A DNA stretch of 64,000 nucleotides. It comes from Liolophura sinensis. Lineage: Eukaryota > Mollusca > Polyplacophora > Chitonida > Chitonidae. The notes beneath the pieces were generated by a model. It was not told the origin of the DNA. It made no database searches and was given only the letters and a program-made list of their open reading frames with translations. The position numbers and the translations under genes were made by a program. The stretch spans positions 219,153-283,152 of the forward strand of contig NW_027017967.1 of the NCBI RefSeq assembly GCF_032854445.1, given 5' to 3'. Of this stretch, positions 10,659 through 20,372 are shown piece after piece (position 1 is the stretch's first letter; each line of letters opens with the position of its first letter).

Positions 10659-10800
10659 AGTAGTATATTTAATAGGGGTTCTGGCACACCCTCTCCCTGG
10701 GCCCTCCCCAGAAGAAATAGAAGCTCCCAGCCCCCACCTTCCTTTCCTCCATAACACCCTCCCCCAACGGTAAATAGGGACTCCCAGCCCGCATTTCGTG
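10659..10800 (+). repeat. Polinton left terminal inverted repeat
   Basis: It matches the reverse complement of 22,970-23,104 almost throughout: AATAGGGGTTCTGGCACACC, TTTCCTCCATAACACCCTCC and ACGGTAAATAGGG are shared. The differences are mostly in the C-run lengths. The outer end is AGTAGTATAT. Confidence 0.9.
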
Positions 10801-11157
10801 CCTAAGATATAAGCATATTAGCCCCCGCCCTTAGCCGGCCTGGGACATGTGTATATAGATTTATTTACAAGTCTAGCCTACATATACACATTGATACGAG
10901 GCGACCTAGTTGGCATTTAACAGATAAGTCATATGGCCTATATGTAAACCAGATGTGTTGCACAATAGGGTGATTCGGCTGATTTTCTCCCCGGGATAGA
11001 GCTTAAACTACGGGTTTTCATGAAAAATAAATGTGGCAGTCTTTTTCAGCGTGTCTTGTTTAATAAGATCCAGTATTTTGGGTGGGATTGGAGATATTGT
11101 GTTTTTGCGGAAAAGTCCTAAACATTTAGCCCATGTTTCGTGGGTCTGGGATATAGC
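10801..11157. other. Polinton sub-terminal non-coding region
   Basis: No gene is recognised. The stretch lies between the left repeat and the end of the leftmost minus-strand gene. ATATAGCTCAGTCGGCTGAC (11,150) resembles a tRNA D-arm, but no clover-leaf can be completed. Confidence 0.5.
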
Positions 11158-11526
11158 TCAGTCGGCTGACAGAGGTGTGAATGGCGCTGTGTGTAAGGGG
11201 TGTTTTCCGGCGACATTTAAGTCACCGCAAGCAAGGGCCGCAGCTTCCATGGCCAAGACTACTCCCAAACCGGCCGTGAGCATGGCTGAATCAAGGGCTT
11301 CGGTGGCTAAGACACCGCGCCGGTACTTTTTTTACAAGGCTCGACGGAGATCTCGCTCAGATTCAAGCTGATTCTGTATTTCGCTGATATACTGCAGACG
11401 ATGGGCGTGCGCCACGCTCTCCGGCGGCGCGGTCGGGGCCAAGAGGTGGTCATCCATGATCGTCGGCGCCGCGCCCTCAGGCGGCAAGGGGTCTTCATCC
11501 ATGATCGTCGGGTACAGTCGTCCCAT
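11158..11526 (-). pseudogene. Polinton small membrane protein, one nonsense codon
   Basis: The ATG at 11,526 opens a 64-codon acidic, proline-rich segment ending in a coiled-coil-like stretch (ISEIQNQLESERDLRRAL). After TAA at 11,332-11,334 the same frame stays open to TGA at 11,158-11,160 and encodes a basic KKYRRG turn followed by a long hydrophobic helix rich in Ala, Gly, Leu and Val. A coiled-coil head, a basic turn and a membrane segment are what I recall from a small protein found beside capsid genes in invertebrate Polinton-like loci. Its function is not established. The plus-strand ORFs here are shadows. Confidence 0.55.
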
Positions 11527-11536
11527 ATTGTCCGTC

Positions 11537-12256
11537 CTACGAATCAATAACGTCGGTCAACTCTAAATTGTCCTCGGGATTACTAACACGAAAGCGACGA
11601 AGTCTTATACCGGACTCTAAATAGATTTCATTGAGATTGAAAATGCCCCCTGGGAAGACTCGTATATCCTCGAGAGAGCTCTGGATGACTGGGTTGCCCT
11701 GGGCTGGTAGTTCGATCATAAGTCTGAGCTCCTTTCCATCGTGCTTTGCAGGCCACTTTAGTTTCAACTCTGTAATTATGGAGGAACGGCGCTGAGAGGC
11801 CGTGCCAAGTATGATGTTTAAGATAAGTATAGATCCAGGGTTTATTCGTAGTGTGGCCTCAAACTCGGTTTGGGCGTCAAGACGCACGGTCTCTACACCA
11901 GGCGGCGCAGTTAGTGTGAAGTAACCCCCTCCTTCCAAAGCCACAAGACAGACGCTGGTTGGTACGTACGACACAAAAGAGGTTCCGGAGTTGAAAACTT
12001 TTTTCACATCGGCCCCGGTGGTCTGGACCAACATCGGGGTCACCTTCACATCTATCAACCAATCGGGGTCGCGAGGTCTGGTAAGAACAAAGCGGTCTTC
12101 AAAGCGAATTAATGAGAGTTTTTGTTCTTCATTCACCTCAGACGGCGACCTGCGCTCTTGCTCTGCAGTGGATGAGACATCTTCAAGGGAAGCAAACGTG
12201 GCAGGTTCTGCTTGCCCCCCCCTCCCCCGTAATTTTTTTGCGGTTGTACTTGCCAT
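11537..12256 (-). CDS. Polinton 239-aa protein, candidate minor capsid/virion component
   Basis: The frame is intact from ATG (12,254-12,256) to stop, 239 codons. A basic, low-complexity N-terminus (~50 aa) is followed by a ~180-aa region of alternating short beta-type segments with no membrane helix and no cysteines in zinc-like pairs. It ends about 10 bp before the small membrane gene, and its start lies ~120 bp from the next minus-strand gene. Size and position fit a single-jelly-roll penton/minor capsid protein, but I see no diagnostic motif, so this is inference from context. I chose the internal ATG because the upstream part of the frame has no better start and runs through a G/C homopolymer region. 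Confidence 0.6.
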   Translation of the reverse strand: MASTTAKKLRGRGGQAEPATFASLEDVSSTAEQERRSPSEVNEEQKLSLIRFEDRFVLTRPRDPDWLIDVKVTPMLVQTTGADVKKVFNSGTSFVSYVPTSVCLVALEGGGYFTLTAPPGVETVRLDAQTEFEATLRINPGSILILNIILGTASQRRSSIITELKLKWPAKHDGKELRLMIELPAQGNPVIQSSLEDIRVFPGGIFNLNEIYLESGIRLRRFRVSNPEDNLELTDVIDS

Positions 12257-12373
12257 TTTGAAACTGGAAGGCGTAGATTTTACCTTCCTAACCTGGAAGT
12301 TCGAACTCCGACACATCTGCCAAGTCGCTTAAAGACAGGCACGCAGACCTGGGACCGGCTGCGTCCACCATAC

Positions 12374-13033
12374 TCATTGTATTTTTAGGGTTGCACTGAG
12401 ATATCCTACATTCATATACTCGCCGTCTTTATCTAAAAGCGCCACGGTCAAGTGCGTTATATACTCGGCGCGCAAGGCTTTGTACTGTGGGTTGGGAAAT
12501 GAAACCGTCTTCCCTCAGTTAATCCCTTCACCAGTCACAGCGATGGCCTGGAGTAGCGTGGAACCGCCACCTAAAGCTGAGGTTATTCTCACGTTTTCTG
12601 AGGTGCTCAGTTCATCTAAATGCACGAAGACTTCTTTGTGTGGGACCAAGTTAGGTAGCTTTTCACCTTCCGCAGTCTCCCCACTGATCATAATCTCGTC
12701 GGAGAACCTTAAGATGGGGGCATGCTCTTCGAGCACTATGTAGGCCTTTTTAGGGTTGGTAAGAACTAGGCGGCCCGTAGCTTCATTCATTTCCAGAGAA
12801 ACCTCATGTGGGCGGAATATACCCTTGTCCAGCATACAGACATTGTAGTAGCCCGTCGGCACTCCAACACGTTTGACATGAAGCAAGAAGCCCACTCCGG
12901 ATCAGATATTCACCCAGTTCGGGTAGAATGTTATCTCGCGAAGGGTGGTTTTAAGGCGGCCGTTGATTTTGTTAAGGGCATGAGGCAGCATGTACTCTGT
13001 CCCATTTAGAATGTCAGTCAATGTGATGAACAT
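12374..13033 (-). pseudogene. Polinton ~219-aa protein, two nonsense codons
   Basis: One frame runs from ATG at 13,031-13,033 to TGA at 12,374-12,376, broken by TGA at 12,902-12,904 and TGA at 12,515-12,517. The centre shows well-formed beta-rich sequence (GYYNVCMLDKGIFRPHEVS, VLEEHAPILRFSDEIMI). There is no membrane segment. I do not recognise a family. Its context, beside the capsid-associated genes, suggests a structural or accessory virion protein. It is divergent from the next gene with only 17 bp between the two start codons. Confidence 0.6.
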
Positions 13034-13050
13034 CTTACGGAATAGCCACG
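13034..13050. promoter_or_regulatory. 17-bp divergent start region
   Basis: Only 17 bp separate the start codons of two divergent Polinton genes. Both promoters must therefore overlap the opposite coding region, or transcription starts further upstream. Confidence 0.5.
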
Positions 13051-14213
13051 ATGAACAGTGAGGTTTATAGATTCAATAGAAAGGCTACTTACAACGCCGG
13101 GGCATTTCATAGTATCCAAACCCACACAGAGCAGCTCACGCGATTTGACATCTACATCAATGAAAAGAAGGCCTTTTCGGTCCAGTTCACAGATGTGTTG
13201 AAGTACCGGCTACCAAAGATAACCAGCATTTCCATTGTTCAGGCCTGGAACACCAATCCTATGCAATTCTGGCAGAACCAAGTGAACTTCGCGGTCTGGT
13301 GCGCAACCACGGGCTGTGGCGTATCTGCAAAAGACCATCTTCTCGCCCCCGACCAACAAATAAGGGCTCTGTGCACGTTCCATGTTTATTACCAAGTTAA
13401 GCGGATCTTGCAAGAGATAAAGGCCCCCTGGCGCAAGACAGAGCGTTGGCGACATTCAAAAACTCCTACGACAAGAGGGCCTACGAGAGGATTTTTAGGA
13501 AGTTCCACGTAAATACGCAAACAGACTGGAGGCGCAGTGGGGTGAATCACGCCCTCGGAGTGGCATATTACTTTATCATGGGAATGGACTACAGCCCCAT
13601 TTGCCATGGGACCTTCGATCCGAGCAGGATGTCGTTCCCTAGAAAGCCTACAGCGCTCCACGTCGAATACATCGAGCAGGACGCCCAGGAGGCTTGGGCG
13701 TCGTTCATTGTCGGCACATCCTAAAGATTCACGCAGCCGGGCGTAGAGTGCCTAAACGATTCCATCCGGACATACGTGGGGGCTATTTTAGGCGCCCAAG
13801 CGCAAACACGGGCGCGTTATCTAGGCACGGGCACAGCCTTCAACGGGCAAAAACAGTTTGCCGCGAACGTTGAAGACGCTATTTCCTCTCCGATCGACCT
13901 TCTGTCTGCTATCAAACGCTACCAGGACGTGCTACAGTATGCCGGGAGCGCTGTAGACTTTGTGTATGGCATAGGCTTATATATGGCCCCCAGCGACATG
14001 CTTATGCAGATCGGCCATGTGGCAAACTACAACAACAAAATCGTCGTGGCCACAGAGGACCAGAAGCTAGGCGCCAATGAGGGTGTGAACGCTAAAGTGC
14101 CGCCTACTTTGTACAAGCGCGCACCTTCCCACGGGATCGTAAAGCCACAAGAAAGCGTCCCACCACCCACCGCGCGCGTTCAGCATGTTGCTGCGCGCCG
14201 GAATGGGGGCTAA
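13051..14213 (+). pseudogene. Polinton ~385-aa capsid-associated protein, frameshift and nonsense
   Basis: The ATG at 13,051 opens ~130 codons (MNSEVYRFNRKATYNAGAF ...). A frameshift near 13,430-13,450 moves the coding to the next frame. An in-frame TAA at 13,722-13,724 follows, and that frame then continues to 14,213. Later parts contain SYDKRAYERIF, DAQEAWASFI and PIDLLSAIKRYQDVLQYAG. The tail is basic and proline-rich. I know this kind of protein only as an uncharacterised companion of capsid genes in Polinton-like loci. No catalytic motif is visible. Confidence 0.6.
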
Positions 14214-14316
14214 AATACCCCTATTTCCAGACCTAAAGAATCACGATGCGGAGAAGATAGCTATCGTCGTCGTTGGGGTTGGTATCGGCTTACTGCTGTT
14301 GTGGACTATGCGTTAA
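14185..14316 (+). CDS. Polinton 43-aa single-pass membrane protein
   Basis: The intact frame runs from ATG at 14,185 to TAA at 14,314-14,316. A short polar head (DLKNHDAEKI) is followed by a hydrophobic helix (IAIVVVGVGIGLLLLW) at the C-terminus. It overlaps the end of the preceding gene by 29 bp and the 3' end of the opposite-strand 432-aa gene by 27 bp. Tiny tail-anchored proteins are common in virion gene blocks. The function is unknown. Confidence 0.5.
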   Translation: MLLRAGMGAKIPLFPDLKNHDAEKIAIVVVGVGIGLLLLWTMR

Positions 14317-15588
14317 ATCCTTATGAACAGCCACGATCAATAGGCCACCTACTGCGACGACTAGAGCCCAGACATTATGGGCCAGCCACCCAGCCGTTTT
14401 CCCGAGAAGGTTCAGTAGCCAGGACACGATACTGCCAATAATACCCGGAATCGCAGCGGCAGCCTTCCCAGCCAGCTTGCCAAGGGCGCGCGCCAGGGAT
14501 TGGAGATGCTTTTTCACCCATTCTTTAAGACCACGCCCGTCGGATGGAGGTGTTGGCTGGATGCCCCCGCTAGACCCGCCAGTCAGGGCCAACTTTATCG
14601 CTAATCCCAGCGTCAAGATTGCCATCCCAATTGCCGTGACAATGGAGACCACGGTTATTCCCTGCTCCCGGAAGAGGGTGCGGACGCGCTCGACCAGAGT
14701 GATATCCTTGTGTAGGATGCGATCGATCGTCTGCTTGATGCGGTGTATTTGCGTGCGCAGGGCTTCGGCCGTTAAAGAGGCTGCTTCGATCCGGGCCACG
14801 CTCTCGTCCTCGAGATTCCTTATCCTGTTTGCGATCCGACGCCGTAAGAATTCATCAGTGGCCTCCCCCAACTTCTGTTTTTGTTTTGCGATGTCCTTAT
14901 CGAGACTTGATAGCTTGGCGAGGTTATTCGCGTGTTCGCCTTCCGAGGTCTGCAGTGCCTTGTCAAGCCCCAAAAGTTCTCGCATGGGAAGAGGAGGGTC
15001 GTTTATCGTTTCAAGAGCCCGCCCGACCTCACTATCCGTCAAGCTTGTTTCCATTGTGTAGACAGCATCAGCGGCCTTCTTCGCTGGTTGGCTTAAATCC
15101 TTCAGCTCCATGGTATCTGCCTCGGCGGCCGCGGCTCCTAGTTGTGAACTTGCTGTCTCCAGGGCTGCGACTGCTGCCGGAAGCGATGATGACTGTCCTG
15201 TGCTTTTCCTGTGTACAAATCCCAGCTCCTGCCGAACAACATCAACCCCTCCATTCTGGGCGATTGTTGAGAGGGCTAGCGGTGCAACTGTTCTTTTGTT
15301 GATGATATCCAGACCGGGGTGGGACACGAGTCGCAGACGTTCTTGGACAACCTCAAAATTTAGGTAATAGCAAGTGGGTTTGGCAGGGCTGCGATACTTA
15401 TTCGCCAAGGCATTGTAAAAATCATCCACGGCGGACTGCGTCAGCTCTCGTTGAAGGTTTCTGGTGGTCGCACCACGGCTTTGTTGCTCGGGAACATCGT
15501 CACCTGTAGGGAGAAGGGTCTGTTTGTCGTCGTTGTTGTCCTCTCTGGCGTCGTCGAATGCAAGGTTATCAAAGTCATAGTCTGCCAT
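14290..15588 (-). CDS. Polinton 432-aa coiled-coil/membrane virion protein, intact
   Basis: The intact ATG-to-stop frame is the longest undamaged gene of the element. It has an acidic N-terminus (to ~40), a mixed region to ~190, a strong heptad coiled coil at about 225-300 (LSSLDKDIAKQKQKLGEA ...) and a hydrophobic helix at ~320-345 (VSIVTAIGMAILTLGLAI). A Gly/Pro linker (SGGIQPTPPSDGRG) then leads into a long amphipathic/hydrophobic region of Gly-Leu-Ala helices (AAIPGIIGSIVSWLLNLLG) and a final membrane helix. The architecture suggests a virion membrane or membrane-lytic protein. The start codon is 41 bp from the start of the divergent capsid gene. Survival of 432 codons beside broken neighbours may be chance. 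Confidence 0.75.
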   Translation of the reverse strand: MADYDFDNLAFDDAREDNNDDKQTLLPTGDDVPEQQSRGATTRNLQRELTQSAVDDFYNALANKYRSPAKPTCYYLNFEVVQERLRLVSHPGLDIINKRTVAPLALSTIAQNGGVDVVRQELGFVHRKSTGQSSSLPAAVAALETASSQLGAAAAEADTMELKDLSQPAKKAADAVYTMETSLTDSEVGRALETINDPPLPMRELLGLDKALQTSEGEHANNLAKLSSLDKDIAKQKQKLGEATDEFLRRRIANRIRNLEDESVARIEAASLTAEALRTQIHRIKQTIDRILHKDITLVERVRTLFREQGITVVSIVTAIGMAILTLGLAIKLALTGGSSGGIQPTPPSDGRGLKEWVKKHLQSLARALGKLAGKAAAAIPGIIGSIVSWLLNLLGKTAGWLAHNVWALVVAVGGLLIVAVHKDLTHSPQQQ

Positions 15589-15629
15589 AATCCTCGTATT
15601 GAACTTTTAAGGTATGCCTTCAATACACA
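15589..15629. promoter_or_regulatory. 41-bp divergent promoter region
   Basis: This is the whole spacer between the 432-aa membrane protein and the capsid-like gene. No clear TATA box is visible. Confidence 0.5.
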
Positions 15630-16847
15630 ATGGATACATACGGACGCAGGCTAAACCCCTTCAGAACACTCCGTAAGCCTCTCGGGGTACAAGGTGTACG
15701 GCAGTCCGTGGTCGTCACCAATAACCCGAGTACGATCGACCAGAATCAACAACTCTTCGCCCGCTTTCCCAACCTCGGCACAAATGACGTCATTGTGCCC
15801 GGTACCGTGCGCTTGGCCTTCTCGATCACGATCAATTTATCCGACCCGAACGCCACAGTGGTTGGAAATCTCGGAAGCGCAGTAGTCAAGAAAACCACGA
15901 TCAAAATCAACGGGAATGAGGTAATGTTCATCGACGACTCTGATGTGTTTCATTACTACGTCGACTTATGGCTGACCAAAAACGAACGGCAGAATGCGGC
16001 CTACTAAGGCATCGGCAGCGAAAACATGCTTAAACTTCGAGTCGGAGCGGAGGACGCAAGTGACGACGATGCTGGAGACAATGCCATCGCTCACGCCTTT
16101 GGCAACCCGTTCCACATCCCGCTAGACTTTGAGCTTTTAGATGGCCACATGCCATTCTACCAGAGTGCCTTGGCCGACCGACTGGAGGACGAACTGACGT
16201 TCAACGATTACGGCCGGGTCATAAAGAAAACAGACGATGCCGACGCGACTTACACCATCGACAACATCAGCCTGGAGTTCGATATGGTCACCGAAGAGGA
16301 GGTTCTGGCTAGACAGATCCGCAACCAGTTTGCCGGGGGCGTCTCCATACTGTATGATCGCGTCCTCCGCCTCCGAAAGCTTGTGAAGGACAAGTCTGAT
16401 ACTCTCTGGAACATAAACCTGAACACTCCCGCAAGAGCAATGAAGGGCATCCTCATGCTTTTCGAGACTAAAGGAACCCCGTGGAGGAGGAGGTCGGAAT
16501 CCTTCTACAACCCGAAGATCACCAAAGTAGAAGTCACAATAGAAGTTGTCCTCAATCAGCTGTACAGCCACGGCAGGCGGGCGTACCAGCAATGGGACGA
16601 GGTCAAGAAGTTCTTCGCCAGCTCACCTCTTAAGAAGCTGGACCCTGAGGTGGCCAGGGTCGTAAAAGACTTTGACCTGGCAAACGTGTCCCTGGAAGAC
16701 TTCTTGACGTCCAAGCACGCCTTCCAGCTTGACCTGAGGACAAGTGACGATGACAAGCTGCATGGCAGTGGGAGGCGCGTGATAAACGCCAGCGAGGGGA
16801 TTACGATACAGGTTACAGAGAAGAGAGAGAAGAGCCCGGAGTGTTGA
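15630..16847 (+). pseudogene. Polinton major-capsid-like protein, one nonsense codon
   Basis: One frame of 405 codons runs from ATG at 15,630 to TGA at 16,845-16,847, broken only by TAA at 16,005-16,007. The N-terminus is basic. Long beta-rich segments follow (VPGTVRLAFSITI, KTTIKINGNEVM, DTLWNINLNTPARAMKGIL, FYNPKITKVEVTIEV), consistent with a jelly-roll capsid. At ~405 aa it is shorter than the double-jelly-roll capsid proteins of classical Polintons (about 500-700 aa), so this may be a separate capsid lineage. It is followed by the ATPase on the same strand, the usual capsid-ATPase pairing. The assignment rests on the resemblance of these segments to Polinton-type capsid proteins and on the gene order. 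Confidence 0.7.
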
Positions 16848-16867
16848 ACGTATATCTGTATGTGATC

Positions 16868-17502
16868 ATGGACGCAAAGCTTCACATCCAGGATGGTGGA
16901 TTCGTCAGAGCGCTGTATTGATGACGCCCACTGTCATCAATGGGCAGACGGAATGCGGTAAAACAGTCTTCATGCTGGACCTGCTTGAGGGCCCTTGCCG
17001 CGGTTTCTTTCATCACATTGTGATCCTGTGCCTCAGTCTTAAGCATAACAAGGCGTACCGGTGGCGATGGATACTGTCTGACCCAGAGGTCTATTGTTTT
17101 GACCCCGGCGAGCGGCTCAACGACTTTCTGAGAGCTTTCTACAGATTGTTGGAGGGGGAACCCACCTTATACATCATCGATGATTGTAGCGCGTTGAAGG
17201 CGATGATTAAGATAAACAAAATGCTGTCATTCATGGCTTTCTCGGGCCGTCATGCAGACCAAAGTGTCTGGGTCCTCACTCAGAAATACAACGCCGTCCT
17301 CAAAGACTTTCGCGAGCAGACAAAGTGGGTGGCTTTCTTCAACAGCAAACATCGGCACTCGTTCGAAAAATGCCTGAAGGAGAACGACGTCATCGCGACC
17401 GAGAGCGAAAAGGCAGAGGTTCGACAGTTGCTCAAGGACAATCTGCATTCTAAGCTCCTGCTAAAGACTGATCCGCCCAGCACATATCAGGTTTTATATT
17501 AG
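16868..17502 (+). pseudogene. Polinton genome-packaging ATPase (FtsK/HerA superfamily), N-terminal frameshift
   Basis: The frame from ATG 16,921 to TAG 17,500-17,502 carries Walker A GQTECGKT (about 16,942-16,965) and Walker B LYIIDD (about 17,167-17,184), followed by a segment with VWVLTQKYNAVLKDFREQT. This is the A32/FtsK-like family that packages DNA into capsids of Polintons, adenovirus-like and large DNA viruses. The first ~17 residues are in another frame starting at ATG 16,868, ending in a stop, so a one-base indel near 16,915 separates the N-terminus. An internal ATG could still give an almost complete ATPase of 193 aa. It lies 20 bp downstream of the capsid gene. Confidence 0.85.
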
Positions 17503-17522
17503 ACGTAGGCGACATTTTATCA

Positions 17523-18540
17523 ATGAAACATTGATACCGACGAGCTTATAGACGAGATTCTGGGCGCAGATAAGGAGCCCGGTCGAAGCCAACAGCCCGG
17601 CCTCAGCCAACAGCCCGGCCTCAGCCAACAAGATGATGCACGGCAGCTCAGGGATAGGCTGGCGGCACTTGCGGCGGGTGGGCAGGCCAAGCGATATCTG
17701 GGAAAAGACGTAACGGCCGCTGAGATCGACCCCATGAGCGACGAAGACGTTGTACTCCCGGTACAAGGCTAAGCTTGGTGCGCGGATGGTTAACGGTCTC
17801 GGAGGTATGTTCTTGAGATCATATGTAAGGGCGGCCAGCCGGCTCCTACATATCCAACCCGAGAATCGACCAATGCTCATGGCACAGCTCGCTACCGACC
17901 CATTTGTTGAACAGGCGATTAGCAGTGGTAGCTGCTGGCTGTACTACTGCTATGGTAAATACTTAGCTACGTTAACTATGGCGTTGACCACTGCTGAGCA
18001 CTGCTCATTTAAACACCACTGCTGTTCAGAAATGAGCCGTATGATCCAGAGTAACATGAGTACAACGAATCTGGAAGGCCCGAAGGAAGAGGAGAGGGTG
18101 ACAGCGGATTTTCGAATGACAGCCCTGCGAAGAATCCCCAAAAAGTCGCTGTGGGTCGAGCGGGTGCTGCAGCCAGAAAGGCCAAGGCTGAAAAGCTCAA
18201 GGACGATCTTTGCGAAGCTAAGGCTGCTTTGCTTGGCGCAGCTGATTCTACTAAGAAACAGCCGAAGAAACCGGATTCTCCAAAGGAGTGGAGAGCCACA
18301 GATTTTACGAAGGGACTTGATTCTACGAAGGAACGGGCACACTAAATCACCCACTGGAGGGCGCCCCTGGCGTTATTAGGCATTGGCAGCCTTGTGGTGT
18401 TAATGTTGCTACGCGTGTGGCGCAGCCGCAATACAGCACAACAAGATATTACGCCTGTTCCTTCGCAAGAACAGAAACTCCATTTAAATACACGTCGCGA
18501 TCCTTTCTATATAGAACAGCATGTCTACTCCACCCGGTGA
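17523..18540 (+). pseudogene. Polinton ~330-aa protein with Lys-rich tail and C-terminal membrane helix, broken
   Basis: A frame from about 17,533 (acidic, with a Q-P-G-L-S triplicate at 17,590-17,630) ends at TAA 17,770. The coding continues in the frame open at 17,750 (LGARMVNGLGGMFLRSYV ... VEQAISSGSCWLYYCYGKY) and returns to the first frame near 18,020. It runs through a Lys/Ala-rich region (KAKAEKLKDDLCEAKAALL) to TAA 18,343-18,345. The same frame then stays open to TGA 18,538 and encodes a hydrophobic helix (LALLGIGSLVVLMLL) and a polar tail with no ATG of its own, so the TAA is probably a nonsense mutation inside one gene. A further stop is at 18,052-18,054. I recognise no enzyme; a virion membrane protein is likely. 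Confidence 0.5.
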
Positions 18541-18760
18541 CGGAAAAGTGCTAGTCAACGCGGCCTACGACGCCGCTGTGGTCTCTCTCCTGGCTACTGG
18601 GTACGCTCGTCTCGGCCAGATGTTCCTGAAAGGAGCCCTCCCGAAGCTGGACTTAACACCCCGTGACGTCGGCATAGTCATTGCAGATGTAGGCCTGGCC
18701 ATGTTTTGGAAGGAGTTGCTAATTAAACAAATGCTCCTTCCTCCTAATATAATCAAGTAG
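18521..18760 (+). CDS. Polinton 79-aa hydrophobic protein, intact
   Basis: Intact ATG-to-TAG frame. Two moderately hydrophobic helices (AAVVSLLATGYARLGQMFL; VGIVIADVGLAMFWKELLI) flank a short polar loop. It overlaps the end of the preceding gene by 20 bp and stops 2 bp before the next ATG, an operon-like packing. A small virion membrane protein is plausible. No family is recognised. Confidence 0.55.
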   Translation: MSTPPGDGKVLVNAAYDAAVVSLLATGYARLGQMFLKGALPKLDLTPRDVGIVIADVGLAMFWKELLIKQMLLPPNIIK

Positions 18761-18762
18761 TA

Positions 18763-19211
18763 ATGGCCTCCATCGCAATGATGATGGGCGGTGTCCTCGT
18801 AAACGCTCTGGCCTTCAGCGGGAACAACTATATGTTTTCGATGCTAAGGAGTTCTGGTGTCGACGAAGGCGGTGGCGCCATGACCGCGCTGTAGAGCAGC
18901 TCCAAGCCGCCCAGGAAAAATGGGCCCGAAAGCGTACTGAGCGCTTGGACTGGATCAATGATGAACTCTGCCGCCAGGGCCACGCTGTCCAAACGTTCCG
19001 GGATGTCGACGCTGCAATCCGCGAGTATTCTAGGGTCACGGGCACAACTCTTACACGCGATGCACGCGACGCGCTGCTGGGCGCAGAGCCACACCTCTCC
19101 GATTTCAGTGTGCCTAGTGAAGATCAAAAACACCGCGAGATAACCTTCGTCATCCTGGGAATGTGTGTGGTTGGGGGCGTGAGTTACGGAATCGTAAAAC
19201 TAACTAAGTAA
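18763..19211 (+). pseudogene. Polinton ~150-aa membrane protein, frameshifted
   Basis: The ATG at 18,763 opens 43 codons with a hydrophobic, signal-like start (MASIAMMMGGVLVNALAF) and ends at TAG 18,892. In the next frame the sequence continues with a charged helical segment (QLQAAQEKWARKRTERLDW) to a C-terminal membrane helix (FVILGMCVVGGVSYGIV) and TAA at 19,209-19,211. One indel near 18,870 explains both parts. Hydrophobic ends flanking a coiled-coil-like centre suggest a virion membrane protein. Confidence 0.5.
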
Positions 19212-19254
19212 TCCGAACGGACTGTGCCGGACTCGCCATCGAGCTCCTCGCCGT

Positions 19255-19353
19255 ATGGCAGGCACGACCTTAGTAGTGAGGTGGTTCTTCGCGCACAAAT
19301 ACGCCGCGATGATTAACATTTTTTTCGTCGCAATTGTGTTAGAGGGCTGCTAG
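19255..19353 (+). CDS. Possible 32-aa membrane peptide
   Basis: A short ATG frame with a hydrophobic stretch (AAMINIFFVAIVLEGC) sits between the membrane protein and the integrase, in the same strand and style as other tiny genes here. It is too short to be sure. Confidence 0.3.
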   Translation: MAGTTLVVRWFFAHKYAAMINIFFVAIVLEGC

Positions 19354-19367
19354 AATACCTTGATAAC

Positions 19368-20325
19368 ATGGCTAGTAAGGTGTCTGAAACTTGACACTGC
19401 GGCTAAAGTCTCCGAAGATGTGGTCCAGGCCTGGTTGGCAAAGCAGGCTATCTGGCAGATCTACTTGCCCAGTCCCAGAAAAATACCGAGGCCTATGTTC
19501 GATGTTTCCACGCCGAATGACATCCACCAAGCCGATCTTCTATTTCTAGCACATGATCGGCGAGGCCGGAAGCTGTATAAGTACGCGCTGACAATTGTTG
19601 ATGTCGCTTCTCGCTTTAAGGAGGCGGAACCTCTGGCTACTAAAGATTCCAAAGAAGTCGCTGATGCTCTCTCCTGCATTTACAAGCGGGGACCCCTGAG
19701 ATAGCCGAAGCTACTCCAAGTTGACCCTGGGCGCGAGTTTATGGGTGCGGTGAGCCAACTGCTGGCCAAACACGATGTCACAGTCCGCCGAGGCCGCGTG
19801 GATATCCACCGAGACCAAGGCATAGTGGAGCGTTTCAACTGTACTCTGGCTGAGCGGCTCTTTGGACATTAGTACGCCCAGGAGATGTGCCTCCCTCCCG
19901 AACATCGGTCTACTGAATGGATGGCTCGGCTGCCCTCTGTTGTGGCCGCTCTAAAAAAAACAGACAACGAGGCTGATCGGTAAAAGCCGAAAGACGCTAT
20001 CAAGGCACAAAAGGTGCCACATAAGCCTTCCTCGACGGTTCCAGGTCGCCCCGTTGGACTTAATGAGCGGAAGATCCCCGAGGGTGTTGGTGTTCGTTAT
20101 CTCTATCAGCCTGGAGAGCTGGAGGGTGGTTGCCGTCGCGCGACTGATCCTGTGTAGTCTCTAGAGATATATAGTCTGGGGCGCTCTGTCACAAAGCCTA
20201 ATGAGCCCGTGCTGTACTATCTAGACGATACGTCGGATGGCCCGAGACGGGGATTCGTTCGTGAGGAGTTGCTTATAGTGCCTCCTGATACTCAGCTTCC
20301 CCCGGATTGGGTTCTACGACGCTAG
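19368..20325 (+). pseudogene. Polinton DDE integrase (retroviral type), four nonsense codons
   Basis: One frame is followed from about 19,380 to TAG 20,323-20,325. It is interrupted by TAG 19,702, TAG 19,870, TAA 19,981 and TAG 20,155; the first ~10 codons after ATG 19,368 are in a shifted frame. Catalytic residues are visible: Asp in HQADLLFL (~19,535), Asp in LLQVDPGREFMG (19,723) and Glu in GIVERFN (19,828), 34 residues apart. This matches the D,D-35-E integrase core, with a spacing one residue short. The C-terminus (about 20,210-20,325) resembles the SH3/chromo-like tail with YYLDDTSDGPRRGFVREELL. It would catalyse insertion of the element into the host genome and is clearly dead in this copy. 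Confidence 0.88.
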
Positions 20326-20372
20326 TAGTTGCTCGAAGGGGATATCCATTCCAGCCCATCCTGCGGGCGCCG

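Noticed and set aside
11143-11200. tRNA-like GATATAGCTCAGTCGGCTGAC
   Set aside because: Only a D-arm resemblance; no anticodon or T-arm partner follows.
11991-12332. 113-aa plus-strand ORF
   Set aside because: Antisense of the 239-aa Polinton gene.
14477-15302. 194-aa and 157-aa plus-strand ORFs
   Set aside because: They lie opposite the intact 432-aa Polinton gene and have the skewed Arg/Ser/Pro composition of an antisense shadow.
17494-17880. 128-aa minus-strand ORF with Leu-Ala-Glu-Ala-Gly repeats
   Set aside because: Antisense of the triplicated Gln-Pro-Gly-Leu-Ser segment of a plus-strand Polinton gene.
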